Shown one piece after another: positions 8,184-16,093 of a stretch of DNA of 64,000 nt. Numbering within the stretch: the first letter of the stretch is position 1; each line of letters begins with the position of its first letter. The stretch is from CADCVT01 sp036389155 (GTDB lineage: Bacteria; Actinomycetota; Thermoleophilia; Solirubrobacterales; Solirubrobacteraceae), in NCBI GenBank assembly GCA_036389155.1, contig DASVQN010000043.1, positions 62,001-126,000 on the forward strand, read 5' to 3'. The notes under the pieces were generated by a model that made no database searches, was not told the DNA's origin, and worked only from the letters and a program-made list of their open reading frames with translations. The position numbers and the translations under genes are program-made.

Positions 8184-8564
8184 ATGATGGCTGTCGACAC
8201 CTATCCCGTCATGCCCCGCCCCACCACCCTCGCGGCGCGCTCGGAGCTGCTCCGCGACGCCCGCGCGATCATGCGCGACGAGTACGCGGCCGACCTCAGC
8301 CTGGACGACGTGGCGACCAGGATCGCGACGTCGCGACGCCAGCTGCAGCGCGTGTTCGCCGAGCTGGCCGGCAGCGGCTTCCGTGGCGAGCTCGCCGCGA
8401 TCCGCATGGAGCGCGCCGCCGAGCTGCTCCACGGGCCTCTGCCCGTCGGCGAGGTCGCACGCCGCGTCGGCTACCGCCAGTCGGCGCAGTTCGCCAAGGC
8501 GTTCCGCGCGCACCACGGCCTGCTGCCGTCGCAGTACCGCGATCGCGTGCGCGGGCACCGCTGA
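8184..8564 (+). CDS. Short AraC-family DNA-binding protein
   Basis: This 126-aa protein is almost only the AraC double helix-turn-helix domain. The first helix-turn-helix is LSLDDVATRIATSRRQLQRVF and the second lies around PVGEVARRVGYRQSAQFAKAF, ending in the typical HHGLLPSQYR. There is no ligand-binding half, unlike full AraC regulators of about 300 aa, so it may be constitutive or be controlled by a partner. Two ATGs in tandem (8184, 8187) both fit. It faces the cupin gene across a short shared promoter region, making that gene the first candidate target. Confidence 0.82.
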   Translation: MMAVDTYPVMPRPTTLAARSELLRDARAIMRDEYAADLSLDDVATRIATSRRQLQRVFAELAGSGFRGELAAIRMERAAELLHGPLPVGEVARRVGYRQSAQFAKAFRAHHGLLPSQYRDRVRGHR

Positions 8565-8611
8565 CGCCGCGAGCCACTACGCTCAAGCCCTCGGCCCGGA
8601 CGGCCGACCCA

Positions 8612-8881
8612 ATGGCCATGCAGCACCAGCGCAAGGAGCGGATCGAGCTCGAGACCAACCGTCATCGCATGACGGGATCGGTCACGCTGAGCCAGAACGG
8701 CTTCCGCAGCCGGGTCTCCGATCTGCTCAACGCGTCGGAGCGCGAGTTCATCGCGCTCACCGACGTCACGCTCGTGTCACTGGACGGCGGCGAGACGACG
8801 CGGCGCGACTTCGTGGCGGTCTCGCGCCATCACATCGTGTTCGTCGCGCCCGTGCGTGACGACGCCCCTCCGGCGAGCTAG
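8612..8881 (+). CDS. Small conserved protein of unknown function
   Basis: This 89-aa protein has no signal peptide or membrane segment. It reads as a small beta-rich domain: RMTGSVTLSQNGFRSRVSDLL, then FIALTDVTLVSLDGGE and FVAVSRHHIVFVAPV. The pattern resembles short actinobacterial proteins grouped as DUF6812 (weak recollection). Two in-frame ATGs at 8612 and 8618 are possible starts; the second lacks a better ribosome site, so I kept the first. It sits between the AraC gene and a Crp-like gene, both on the same strand. No function can be proposed. Confidence 0.65.
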   Translation: MAMQHQRKERIELETNRHRMTGSVTLSQNGFRSRVSDLLNASEREFIALTDVTLVSLDGGETTRRDFVAVSRHHIVFVAPVRDDAPPAS

Positions 8882-9006
8882 ACTGAGTCCAAGTCAGCCG
8901 CTCGCTCGTCAGGGCGAGCGGGGGACATCACGTCAGTTGCCCAACGGCCGACCGCTCGTAACCGGGCGCCGAGCTGTCCGCATCTAACCCCCCCCTGAGG
9001 AGGAGC

Positions 9007-9819
9007 ATGCGCACACAGCTCGAGAATGTCCCCGCCGCGGCTCCGGCCGCGGGCCCCCGCCTGATCCGGCTGCTCGACGCCGAGCCCGACTTCGCGGAGG
9101 GCGTTCCGCCGCAGGACGCCGCGGCCGCACGCCGTCACACCATCGCCCCGGTCGTCACGGTGCCGGTCGGCGTCTGGGCGCCGCGCCGCCTGCGCAGCGC
9201 CGACCTCGTCACCGGCCCGTTCGCGGCGCTCGTCCTGCGCGGGCTGATCGCGCGCGACCTCGTGCTCGCCGACCGCGTGGCGACGCAGCTCGTCGGCGCC
9301 GGCGACATCATCCCGCTCGGCGACTGGGACGACGGCACGGCGCCTGCCCAATGCGAGTGGCGCGTGGCGGCCGAGGCCGAGATCGCCGTCCTCGACGCGC
9401 GCTTCCTGGCCGCGTCCCAGCGCTGGCCGTGGCTGACCGCCCGCCTGGTCGAGCGCACCGCCCGCTGGGCCGACCGCGCCGCCGCGCTCCAGGCGATCAC
9501 GCAGCTCGGCCGCGTCGACCTGCGCCTCGCCGCCCTGCTGTGGCACCTCGCCGACCGCTGGGGACGCATGACCAGCGAGGGCGTCGTGCTCCCGCTGCGC
9601 CTCACGCACGAGACGCTCGGGCGGCTCGTCGGCGCGCAGCGCCCGACGGTGACGCTCGCCCTGCGCGACCTGCGCGAGCAGGGCGCGGTCACGCGCCACG
9701 GCACCGGCTGGCTGCTCGCGCCCCGCAGCCGCGAGATGCTCGAGCCCGCGCCGCGGCGGATGCCGCTGGGCGAGGACGGCCTCGGCATCCTGGAGGAAGC
9801 GCCACCGCCCGCGGCCTAG
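9007..9819 (+). CDS. Crp/Fnr-type transcription regulator (paralogue A)
   Basis: This 270-aa protein has a Crp-like layout: an N-terminal beta-roll-like half, the long helix near WPWLTARLVERTARW, and a C-terminal winged helix with LTHETLGRLVGAQRPTVTLAL as the recognition unit. I cannot find the phosphate-binding cassette of cAMP-binding members or the Fnr cysteine cluster, so the signal is unknown. CTGAGGAGGAGC just before the ATG at 9007 is a strong ribosome site. A paralogue of similar plan lies at 27603-28328 (both have LADRWGR, then a 17-residue step to the helix-turn-helix). The target is not obvious; genes on both sides face other ways. Confidence 0.82.
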   Translation: MRTQLENVPAAAPAAGPRLIRLLDAEPDFAEGVPPQDAAAARRHTIAPVVTVPVGVWAPRRLRSADLVTGPFAALVLRGLIARDLVLADRVATQLVGAGDIIPLGDWDDGTAPAQCEWRVAAEAEIAVLDARFLAASQRWPWLTARLVERTARWADRAAALQAITQLGRVDLRLAALLWHLADRWGRMTSEGVVLPLRLTHETLGRLVGAQRPTVTLALRDLREQGAVTRHGTGWLLAPRSREMLEPAPRRMPLGEDGLGILEEAPPPAA

Positions 9820-9826
9820 GGCCGCG
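9810..9826 (+). terminator. Hairpin over the Crp-like gene stop
   Basis: CGCGGCC-TAG-GGCCGCG forms a perfect 7-bp stem with the TAG stop of the Crp-like gene in its loop. It separates that gene from the convergent alcohol dehydrogenase. Confidence 0.5.
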
Positions 9827-9843
9827 CGGCGGGCGCCGGGTGC

Positions 9844-10881
9844 TCAGATCGCTGCGACGCGGACGAGCGACTTGATCGCGCGGCGCTCGTCCATCGCCGC
9901 GTACGCCTCGCCGATGCCGTCGAGGTCGGTCTCGTAGTCGAGGACGCGGCCGGGGTCGATGCTGCCGGCGAGCACGTCGTCGAGGAGCTCGGGGAGGTAG
10001 ACGCGCACGGGCGCGCCGCCTCCGCGCACGCCCACGTTCCGCATGAACATCGTGCCGATCGGCAGCTTGATGCCGTGCGGCACGCCGACGAAGCCGACGG
10101 TGGAGCCGGCGCGGGCGACGTCGAGCGCCGTGCGCATCGCCTGGTCGGTGCCGACGCACTCCAGCGTGGCGTCGGCGCCCACGCCGTCGGTCAGCGCCTT
10201 GACCGCCTCCACGGCTTCCTCCCCGCGCTCGGCGACGATGTCGGTGGCGCCGAACTCCTTGGCGAGCGCCTGGCGGTCGGCGTGGCGGCTCAGCGCGATG
10301 ATCCGCTCCGCGCCGAGGCGCTTGGCGGCCAGCACGCCGGAGAGGCCGACGGCGCCGTCCCCGACCACCGCGACGGTCTGGCCGGCCTGGACCTGCGCGC
10401 AGACCGCCGCGTGGTGGCCGGTGGCCATGACGTCGGAGAGCGTCAGCAGCGAGCGCATCATCTCGTCGGAGTGGCCTGAGCCCGGGACCGTCACGAGCGT
10501 CGTGTCGGCCAGCGGCACGCGCACGGCCTCGCCCTGGCCGCCGTCGCCGTTCATCGGGAAGAAACCGCCGTTCATGCAGGCGGTGGTGATCCCGTTCCGG
10601 CAGTTGGGGCAGCTGCCGTCGCTGAAGGCGAACGGGGCGATGACGAGGTCGCCCTTCTTCAGCTGCGAGATCTCGGCGCCGACGTCCTCGACCACGCCGA
10701 CGAACTCGTGGCCGATCGGGCCGGGCGGGAAGGGCGTGTCGCCGCGGTAGTACCAGAGGTCCGAGCCGCAGACGCAGGCGATCACCACGCGGACGATCGC
10801 GTCGGTCGGCTCGACGATGGCCGGGTCCGGCCGTTCGCCGGTGGTGATGGAGCGGGGCTCGTTGAAGATCGCGGCGCGCAT
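9844..10881 (-). CDS. Zinc-dependent alcohol dehydrogenase (MDR family)
   Basis: This 345-aa NAD(P)-dependent dehydrogenase has catalytic zinc ligands in CGSD (Cys38) and GHEF (His58, Glu59). The cofactor site VVGDGAVGL begins near residue 172. The structural-zinc lobe reads CPNC-RNGITTAC with Cys91, Cys94 and Cys102, but the usual third cysteine is Gly97, so the structural zinc may be missing. The ATG at 10881 opens MRAAIFNEPRS, normal for the family; a GTG 12 bases earlier is possible. It lies 63 bases downstream of the quinone-oxidoreductase-like gene on the same strand, so the two may form an operon. Substrate unknown. Confidence 0.88.
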   Translation of the reverse strand: MRAAIFNEPRSITTGERPDPAIVEPTDAIVRVVIACVCGSDLWYYRGDTPFPPGPIGHEFVGVVEDVGAEISQLKKGDLVIAPFAFSDGSCPNCRNGITTACMNGGFFPMNGDGGQGEAVRVPLADTTLVTVPGSGHSDEMMRSLLTLSDVMATGHHAAVCAQVQAGQTVAVVGDGAVGLSGVLAAKRLGAERIIALSRHADRQALAKEFGATDIVAERGEEAVEAVKALTDGVGADATLECVGTDQAMRTALDVARAGSTVGFVGVPHGIKLPIGTMFMRNVGVRGGGAPVRVYLPELLDDVLAGSIDPGRVLDYETDLDGIGEAYAAMDERRAIKSLVRVAAI

Positions 10882-10944
10882 GGGCTGCACCAAAGCAGAA
10901 CGGGCCGCGCCGCCTCACGCCGGCAGCGCTCGAAGGTGGCCTGG

Positions 10945-11913
10945 CTACGGCGTCATCACGACGCGACCGAAGGCCTGGCGGCTCTCGATGTACGCGTGCG
11001 CGGCAGCGGCCTCGGCGAGCGGGAAGGTCCGGTCGATCTCGACGCGCAGCCCGCCGTCCGCGACCCGTCCGATCAGGTCCGCGATCATCGCGTGGACGCG
11101 CGGGTACTCGCTCATCAGCGCCCCGCCGAGGAAGACGCCGCGCAGCGTGGTGTTCTGCGCCCACAGGTCCCTCGCCTCGACGTTCGAGCCGGCGCGCCCC
11201 GCGACGCCGACGCTGACGAGCGTCCCGCGGTAGGCCAGCGCGCCGATGCTGTCGACGAGGTTCTGCCCGCCGATCGAGTCGAGGACGACGTCCACCCCGC
11301 GCCCCTCGGTCAGCTCGCGCGTGCGCTCGACGAAGCTCTCGCTCGCGTAGTTGATCCCGTGGTCGAGCCCGAGCTCCTTCAGGCGCTCGAGCTTCTCGTC
11401 GCGGGATGCGGTGGCGATCACGGTCGCGCCCGCCTGCTTGGCCAGCTGGATCGCCGCCATCCCGACGCCGCCTGCCCCGGCGTGGATCAGCGCGGTCTGG
11501 CCGGGTTGGAGGTCGCCCGCCGTGAACAGGCACTCCTGCGCGGTGCCGTAGGCGACGGGAATGCACGCGGCCCGTGCCGCGTCCAGGCCGTCCGGGATCG
11601 GCCACGTGGACATCGCCGGCACCGCGCGCTTGGACGCATGCGACCCCGCGGCGTTCAGCGTGACGACGCGGTCGCCGACCGCGCGATCCTCGACGCCGCC
11701 GCCGACGGCGCTGATCGTGCCCGCGGCGAGATACCCGACGACGTGCGGGACGGACGGCAGCTCCGCGCCCGCGCGGTGGAGCAGGTCGCCGCCCTCGATG
11801 CTGACCGCCTCGACGTCGACGACGACGTGGCCGTCAGGGCACTCGGGATCGGGGACGTCCTCGTAGCGAAGAACGTCCGGCCCGCCGTTCTCGTAGATCA
11901 CCGCCGCCTTCAT
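10945..11913 (-). CDS. Quinone oxidoreductase-type MDR protein
   Basis: This 322-aa cytoplasmic enzyme belongs to the zinc-free branch of the medium-chain dehydrogenases (NADPH:quinone reductase, zeta-crystallin type). It has the opening MKAAVIYENGGPDVLRYEDV, the cofactor motif AGAGGVGMAAIQLAKQAGA and no zinc-lobe cysteines. These enzymes reduce quinones or activated alkenes. The start at 11913 matches the family N-terminus exactly; the open frame upstream runs back through the tRNA gene and is not coding. Its stop is 63 bases before the second MDR gene, also leftward. The 234-base stretch upstream holds a hairpin and the tRNA flank. Confidence 0.87.
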   Translation of the reverse strand: MKAAVIYENGGPDVLRYEDVPDPECPDGHVVVDVEAVSIEGGDLLHRAGAELPSVPHVVGYLAAGTISAVGGGVEDRAVGDRVVTLNAAGSHASKRAVPAMSTWPIPDGLDAARAACIPVAYGTAQECLFTAGDLQPGQTALIHAGAGGVGMAAIQLAKQAGATVIATASRDEKLERLKELGLDHGINYASESFVERTRELTEGRGVDVVLDSIGGQNLVDSIGALAYRGTLVSVGVAGRAGSNVEARDLWAQNTTLRGVFLGGALMSEYPRVHAMIADLIGRVADGGLRVEIDRTFPLAEAAAAHAYIESRQAFGRVVMTP

Positions 11914-12020
11914 ACGAGCGACTCTATTCCCGGCGAGCATCGTCCTGCTTGAGCGTCGGTATGCGACGCCGATCCAGGACGACTTCGCGGGGCCGTGGGC
12001 CCGGGCAGCACGAACGCCGA

Positions 12021-12046
12021 CGGGCGGCGGGCCGATCTGCCGCCCG
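12021..12046 (-). terminator. Hairpin downstream of tRNA-Ser
   Basis: CGGGCGGC and GCCGCCCG (8 bp, perfect) enclose a 10-base loop, about 100 bases downstream of the leftward tRNA gene and upstream of the quinone-reductase gene. A weaker pair GTGGCA/TGCCAC lies at 12094-12121. Either could end the tRNA transcript. Confidence 0.4.
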
Positions 12047-12147
12047 CCCAGACGCTCGGGACCTGAGGGCGGAGCCCGATGTCCGTCTGGCGGGTGGCAT
12101 GGTCGGACCGCCGCCTGCCACGACCGGCCGGACGGCGTCGCGAGGGA

Positions 12148-12237
12148 CGGAGAGGGAGGGATTCGAACCCTCGAACGAGGTTGACCCCCGTTACGCGATT
12201 TCCAGTCGCGCCCGTTCAACCGCTCCGGCACCTCTCC
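12148..12237 (-). tRNA. tRNA-Ser (anticodon GGA)
   Basis: Read leftward from 12237 the sequence starts GGAGAGG and ends CCTCTCC plus a discriminator G, forming a perfect 7-bp acceptor stem. The anticodon arm is GCGCGA-CTGGAAA-TCGCG, giving anticodon GGA (plus-strand bases 12201-12203). A long variable arm follows, as in all serine tRNAs, and the T arm carries GGTTCGAATCC. CCA is not encoded. It should read UCC and UCU codons. Confidence 0.97.
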
Positions 12238-12324
12238 TGGAGGCGGGACAGGGTATCGCTGCGCCTACGCCCCCGGCGCGTGGATCGGGCGGCGTGTGCG
12301 GCCCGTCCTTCGCGGGCCGGCGCG

Positions 12325-13527
12325 CTAGATCTGCCAGCGCCCGCCGACGAGGACCGGGACGCGGTCGCCGTCGCGGGTCACTCCGGTGACGTTCACGTCG
12401 GGTGCGCCGATCATGAAGTCGATGTGGATGTCGCTCGTGTTCGCGCGCGGGCGGTCGGCCTCGTCGTCGACCGTGAACGTGTAGGCCGAGCCGAGCGCGA
12501 TGTGGCTCGCGGCGTTCTCGTCGAGGAGGGTGTCGAAGAAGACGGTGTCGAGCGGGCCGATGCGGCCCTCGCCGTCGACCAGCGCGACCTCGCCGAGCCG
12601 CGACGCGCCGTCGTCGCGCTGCGCGTGACCGGCGAGCGCGTCCGCGTTCTCGCCCTCGAACGCGACCGCGCGGCCGCCCTCGAAGCGCACGCGCAGGTCG
12701 CGGATGATCGTGCCGTGCAGCTCGAGCGGCTTGGTGGATCGCACGTGGCCGTCGACGCGCTCGGGGTCGGGCGTCGTGAAGACCTCCTCGCTCGGGAGGT
12801 TCGGCATGTGGACGATCCCCTCGAGCGTCTCGAAGCGCGCCGCCATCCACGACGAGCTGGGGAGCAGCCCGACCGTCAAGTCCGTGCCCGGGCCCTCGAA
12901 GTGCAGCGCGTCGAAGCGCCGCTCCGTCAGCCGGCTCGCCGCGCCCTTGAGCGTCGTGGAGCGCTCCTGCCACGCGGCGACCGGGTCGTCCTCGTCGAGG
13001 CGCAGCACGTGGAGGATGAGCTCCCACAGGCGGTCCAGCGCCTCGTCGGGCGGGAGGTCGGGGAAGACGACGCCCGCCCACCCCGGCGAGGGCCCGGCGA
13101 TCGCCGACCAGTTCGTCGTGCGGTCGTTGACGACGCGCGCGGCCTCGCGCAGGAAGGGCAGCTGGTCGCGGCCGGCGCGGTCGGGGTCGACGCCGTCCAG
13201 CGCGTGGGGATGAGCGATGCCGCTCAGGCCGATCCGCGCGCAGCGCTGCTCGCCCAGCGCGAGCAGGCGCTCGCCGTACCAGCTCGGGACGAACTCGAGC
13301 GTGTCCTCGGCGGCGTGCAGCAGCCGCTCGCGCTTGACGTACATGTCGAAGTACGTCGCGTCGACGAACTTGGCGCCGTGCTTGTACGCGGCGCGCGCGA
13401 CCGCGCGCACGAGGGGCTCCTGCCCGAGCTCGCCGCCGACGGCGACGATCTGCCCCGGCTGCACGTTGGCCCCGAAGCGCACGGCGAGCTCCGCAAGGCG
13501 ATCGATCGCCTGCTCGCGGTCGGTCAC
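12325..13527 (-). CDS. M29-family metal aminopeptidase
   Basis: This 400-aa cytoplasmic peptidase resembles aminopeptidases T/S of family M29, which remove N-terminal residues using two metal ions. Typical blocks are FEGPGTDLTVGL, MPNLPSEEVFTTPDPERVDG (catalytic Glu region), NAASHIALGSAY (His ligand) and HIDFMIGA (His, Asp) near the end. Length fits. The start is the GTG at 13527, which overlaps the stop of an upstream 47-aa frame (GTGA) and gives the family-like MTDREQAIDRLAELAV. It is read leftward just before tRNA-Ser. The coupling suggests co-expression with the small protein. Confidence 0.88.
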   Translation of the reverse strand: MTDREQAIDRLAELAVRFGANVQPGQIVAVGGELGQEPLVRAVARAAYKHGAKFVDATYFDMYVKRERLLHAAEDTLEFVPSWYGERLLALGEQRCARIGLSGIAHPHALDGVDPDRAGRDQLPFLREAARVVNDRTTNWSAIAGPSPGWAGVVFPDLPPDEALDRLWELILHVLRLDEDDPVAAWQERSTTLKGAASRLTERRFDALHFEGPGTDLTVGLLPSSSWMAARFETLEGIVHMPNLPSEEVFTTPDPERVDGHVRSTKPLELHGTIIRDLRVRFEGGRAVAFEGENADALAGHAQRDDGASRLGEVALVDGEGRIGPLDTVFFDTLLDENAASHIALGSAYTFTVDDEADRPRANTSDIHIDFMIGAPDVNVTGVTRDGDRVPVLVGGRWQI

Positions 13528-13667
13528 CGCTCGGACTCCGCCTGCTCGTCGAGCTTGTCGCGCAGGTAAGCCGCGCGCTCGGCGCGGCGCTCGTGCGCGC
13601 GCTCCTCGAGCTCGTCGGGCGCGCGCTGGGCCATGTCGCGCTCGGCCTCCTCGCGCTCCGCCTGCAC
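13524..13667 (-). CDS. Small charged protein coupled to the aminopeptidase
   Basis: A 47-aa frame starts with GTG at 13667, nine bases after a clear GAGGAG, and ends in a TGA that overlaps the aminopeptidase GTG. The product is almost wholly charged helix (EREEAERDMAQRAP, then EERAHERRAERAAYLRD), likely a single coiled or amphipathic helix. It has no signal peptide, no cysteine and no recognised domain. The open frame continues upstream to 13826, but that part overlaps the STAS gene and lacks a good start. It may be a real microprotein or a translational leader that feeds ribosomes to the peptidase. Confidence 0.55.
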   Translation of the reverse strand: MQAEREEAERDMAQRAPDELEERAHERRAERAAYLRDKLDEQAESER

Positions 13668-13717
13668 GGCGCGCAGCTCCTCGGTCGACGGGTCGCCGTC
13701 CGGTCGCGCCCCGCCGG

Positions 13718-14068
13718 TCAGCGAGCCGTCGCCTCCGCGGGGTCGTCGACCATCTCGATGACGCCGTCGATGCCGGCGATCTCCACGATTCGGTGCACCG
13801 TCGTGCCCGTCGCGCCGCGGACGCACGTGAAGCGCCCGCCCCGCTCCTCGGCCGCGCGATGCGCGCCGACGACGACGCGCAGGCCGCTCGAGTCGATGAA
13901 GTCCAGCGAGCGCAGGTCGAGGAGCACCCAGGTGCCCTCCTGCAGGCGCGGCATGATCGCCTGCTCGAGCTCCGGCGCGCTGGCCATGTCCAGCTCGCCG
14001 CGGGGGGTGACGTCGACGCGCCCGTCGCGCTCCTCGACGTCGATCGCAAAAGGTTCGACCGCTTCCAT
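13718..14068 (-). CDS. STAS-domain anti-anti-sigma factor
   Basis: This 116-aa cytoplasmic protein is one STAS domain of the SpoIIAA/RsbV type. Visible marks are VTPRGELDMASAPELEQAI, then LLDLRSLDFIDSSGL with the Ser-Ser pair that is phosphorylated by the cognate kinase, followed by RVVVGAHRAAEERGG. Unphosphorylated protein would trap an anti-sigma kinase and free a sigma factor. It is divergent from a SigB/SigF-type sigma gene 112 bases away, the natural partner. No kinase lies next door; two HATPase genes at 28458 and 29673 are candidates. The ATG at 14068 gives normal family length; the longer frame to 14200 would overrun the sigma start. Confidence 0.9.
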   Translation of the reverse strand: MEAVEPFAIDVEERDGRVDVTPRGELDMASAPELEQAIMPRLQEGTWVLLDLRSLDFIDSSGLRVVVGAHRAAEERGGRFTCVRGATGTTVHRIVEIAGIDGVIEMVDDPAEATAR

Positions 14069-14120
14069 GAAGCGCCGCAGTCTACGGCGCACGACGACGG
14101 CACGCGACCTCGGGGCCGCG

Positions 14121-14137
14121 CAGTTGCGTACCAACTG
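14121..14137. promoter_or_regulatory. Small inverted repeat between STAS and sigma genes
   Basis: CAGTTG-CGTAC-CAACTG is a perfect 6-bp inverted repeat midway in the divergent STAS/sigma promoter region. It could be a regulator site shared by both promoters. I cannot identify clear -10/-35 boxes around it. Confidence 0.3.
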
Positions 14138-14180
14138 AGCCCGCTTCACGCGGGGTGCACTTCGGGCAGGCGAGCTGGTG

Positions 14181-15002
14181 ATGGCAGCGCTGCCCACCAC
14201 ACGCGAAGCTCAATCCCCTGCTTCTGGCACGACGCCGCTCGGCCGCGCCGCGCGCGACGCCCGCTGGCGCCGACTGGTCATGCGCTACCAGCGCGGCGAC
14301 CGCCTCGCCGGCGAGCAGCTCGTCGCCGAGCTGCTGCCGCTGGTGCGCCACCTCGCGAGCCGCTGGTCGGCCAAGGTCAGCCGCGACGACCTGGTGCAGG
14401 CGGGGCTCCTCGGGCTGACGAAGGCGCTGGACCGGTTCGACCCCGCGCAGGGAGCGTCGTTCACCGGTTATGCCGTCCCCACCATGCTGGGCGAGATGCG
14501 CCGTCACCTGCGCGACCACGCGTGGGCGGTGCGCGTCCCGCGCGCGCTGCAGGAGGACGCGATGCGCGTCACCCGCGCGACGCAGCAGCTCGAGCCGAAG
14601 CTCGGGCGCGCGCCGACGCCGCAGGAGCTCGCGGACCACCTCGACCTCGACGTCGAGTCCGTGCTCGAGGCGATCGTGGCGGGCCGCGCGTACCACTCGT
14701 CGTCGCTCGAGCAGCCGGCCGGCGGCGACACCGACGGACTGCTGCTCGGCGACACGGTCGGCGCGGAGGACGCGGAGCTCGTGCGCACGGAGCTCGCGGT
14801 GCTGCTCGGCCACGTCCGGCACGTGCTCGACGAGCGCGAGCGATACGTCCTGCATCTGCGCTTCGAGCGTGACCTCACGCAGACGGCGATCGCGCAGCGC
14901 ATCGGCGTGTCGCAGATGCAGGTCAGCAGGATCCTCCGCGCGACGCTCGCGAAGCTGCGCGCGGAGATCGAGCGCCGACCGCCCACCGCGGCGGCCGCGT
15001 AA
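14181..15002 (+). CDS. SigB/SigF-type alternative sigma factor
   Basis: This 273-aa RNA polymerase sigma factor shows region 2 at DDLVQAGLLGLTKALDRFDP and FTGYAVPTMLGEMRRHLRDH. Region 3 begins at VRVPRALQEDA, and region 4 ends with TQTAIAQRIGVSQMQVSRILR as the promoter-reading helix-turn-helix. The arrangement matches the sigma-70 group 3 factors for general stress and sporulation (SigB/SigF). It lies divergent to a STAS anti-anti-sigma gene, which supports control by partner switching. Start may be the ATG at 14181 or the GTG just before it. The product would direct transcription of a stress regulon not seen here. Confidence 0.92.
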   Translation: MAALPTTREAQSPASGTTPLGRAARDARWRRLVMRYQRGDRLAGEQLVAELLPLVRHLASRWSAKVSRDDLVQAGLLGLTKALDRFDPAQGASFTGYAVPTMLGEMRRHLRDHAWAVRVPRALQEDAMRVTRATQQLEPKLGRAPTPQELADHLDLDVESVLEAIVAGRAYHSSSLEQPAGGDTDGLLLGDTVGAEDAELVRTELAVLLGHVRHVLDERERYVLHLRFERDLTQTAIAQRIGVSQMQVSRILRATLAKLRAEIERRPPTAAAA

Positions 15003-15082
15003 TATCGAACGCTTCGGGGCGGTCACTTGCGGGAAGGCTGCCGCCGGGGCCCCCACGCGATCAGGAGGAGAGACCCGACCCG

Positions 15083-16039
15083 ATGGCCGATCCAGGCGCA
15101 CGTGAGCTGAAGCTCACCCAGTACCTCAACGAGGCGTACGGCAAGGAGAAGCAGCTGGAGACCGTTCTGCAGGCGCAGATCGGACTCGCGAAGGCTGCTG
15201 CCCGCAAGACCCTGCAGAAGCGGCTGCAGGACCACCTGAAGGAGACCAAGGCGCAGTCGCGCGGCCTCGAGCGGCGCATCAAGCAGCTCGGCGGCAGGGC
15301 GGAGGCGCAGAGCCTCCCCGGCCCGGACATCGTGTCCGACGCGGCCTCCGGCGTCGCCAATGTCGCCAACAGGGCGCTCGCCGCCGCGAAGGGACCGGTG
15401 CAGGCGCTGCGCGGCACGAGCCCCGCGGACAACCTGCTGCGCAACGTGCGCGACGCGGTGTGGAACGAGGCCGAGGAGATCGCGCACTACGACGCGATCG
15501 AGGCGCTCGCCGAGACGCTGAACGACAAGGACACCGCGAAGCTCGCGCGCGAGTTCCGCCGCCAGGAAGAGCGCATGCAGAAGTTCCTGCGCGGCCAGAT
15601 CGCGCAGCTCGTCAAGCAGGTCGTCAAGGACGAGGTGCCGGCGAAGGAGCGCTCGGGCAACGGCGGCACGTCGCGCCGCGCGTCGAGCTCGCGCTCGTCG
15701 TCGTCCGGCTCGTCCTCGCGGCCGTCGTCCTCGCGCGCGTCGTCGTCCGGCTCGTCCTCGCGCAAGTCGACCGGCTCGTCGTCGCGGCGCTCCGGCGCCG
15801 CCGGGAAGACCGCAGCGGCCACGAAGGGCGGGCGCAAGTCGTCGAGCTCGTCGTCGCGCTCGCGGTCCGCGTCGTCGTCGTCGGGCTCCTCGCGCTCGTC
15901 GTCGCGCTCGTCGGGCTCCTCGGCGCGCAAGTCGAGCGGCACGTCGCGCAAGTCGAGCGGGACGTCGCGCCGCTCGTCCGGCGGCTCCTCGCGCCGCTCC
16001 TCCGGCGGCTCGTCGTCCGCGGGCGGCTCGAGCTCCTAG
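15083..16039 (+). CDS. DUF892 ferritin-like protein with Ser/Arg-rich tail
   Basis: This 318-aa protein has two parts. Residues 1-190 are helical and fit the DUF892 (YciE/YciF) ferritin-like family: ELKLTQYLNEAYGKEKQLE at the front, GLERRIKQLGG, then IAHYDAIEALAETLND and FRRQEERMQKFL. Family members bind iron and respond to stress. Residues 191-318 are a low-complexity tail of Ser, Arg, Lys and Gly with repeats such as RKSSGTSRRSSGG. The tail is strongly basic and looks like a disordered DNA- or RNA-binding extension. GGAGGAGAG lies before the ATG. It follows the sigma gene on the same strand by 80 bases and may belong to its stress response (inference). A strong terminator follows. Confidence 0.85.
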   Translation: MADPGARELKLTQYLNEAYGKEKQLETVLQAQIGLAKAAARKTLQKRLQDHLKETKAQSRGLERRIKQLGGRAEAQSLPGPDIVSDAASGVANVANRALAAAKGPVQALRGTSPADNLLRNVRDAVWNEAEEIAHYDAIEALAETLNDKDTAKLAREFRRQEERMQKFLRGQIAQLVKQVVKDEVPAKERSGNGGTSRRASSSRSSSSGSSSRPSSSRASSSGSSSRKSTGSSSRRSGAAGKTAAATKGGRKSSSSSSRSRSASSSSGSSRSSSRSSGSSARKSSGTSRKSSGTSRRSSGGSSRRSSGGSSSAGGSSS

Positions 16040-16049
16040 CTCCGTCGCG

Positions 16050-16086
16050 GCGCCGCCCGGCGCGGGGTCACCCCGCCGGGCGGCGC
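16050..16086 (+). terminator. Strong bidirectional hairpin
   Basis: GCGCCGCCCGGC (16050-16061) pairs perfectly with GCCGGGCGGCGC (16075-16086), and an inner GGGG/CCCC extends the stem with a small bulge. It lies between the convergent DUF892 and SDR genes and can serve both. Confidence 0.7.
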
Positions 16087-16093
16087 GCCGCGC

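Noticed and set aside
11949..12389. Open frame on + strand across the tRNA gene
   Set aside because: It runs through tRNA-Ser antisense and into the 3' side of the aminopeptidase gene, with no ribosome site or domain.
15664..16036. Repeated TCG-rich units resembling a repeat array
   Set aside because: They are in frame and encode the Ser/Arg tail of the DUF892 protein. No constant repeat with unique spacers of equal length exists, so not CRISPR.
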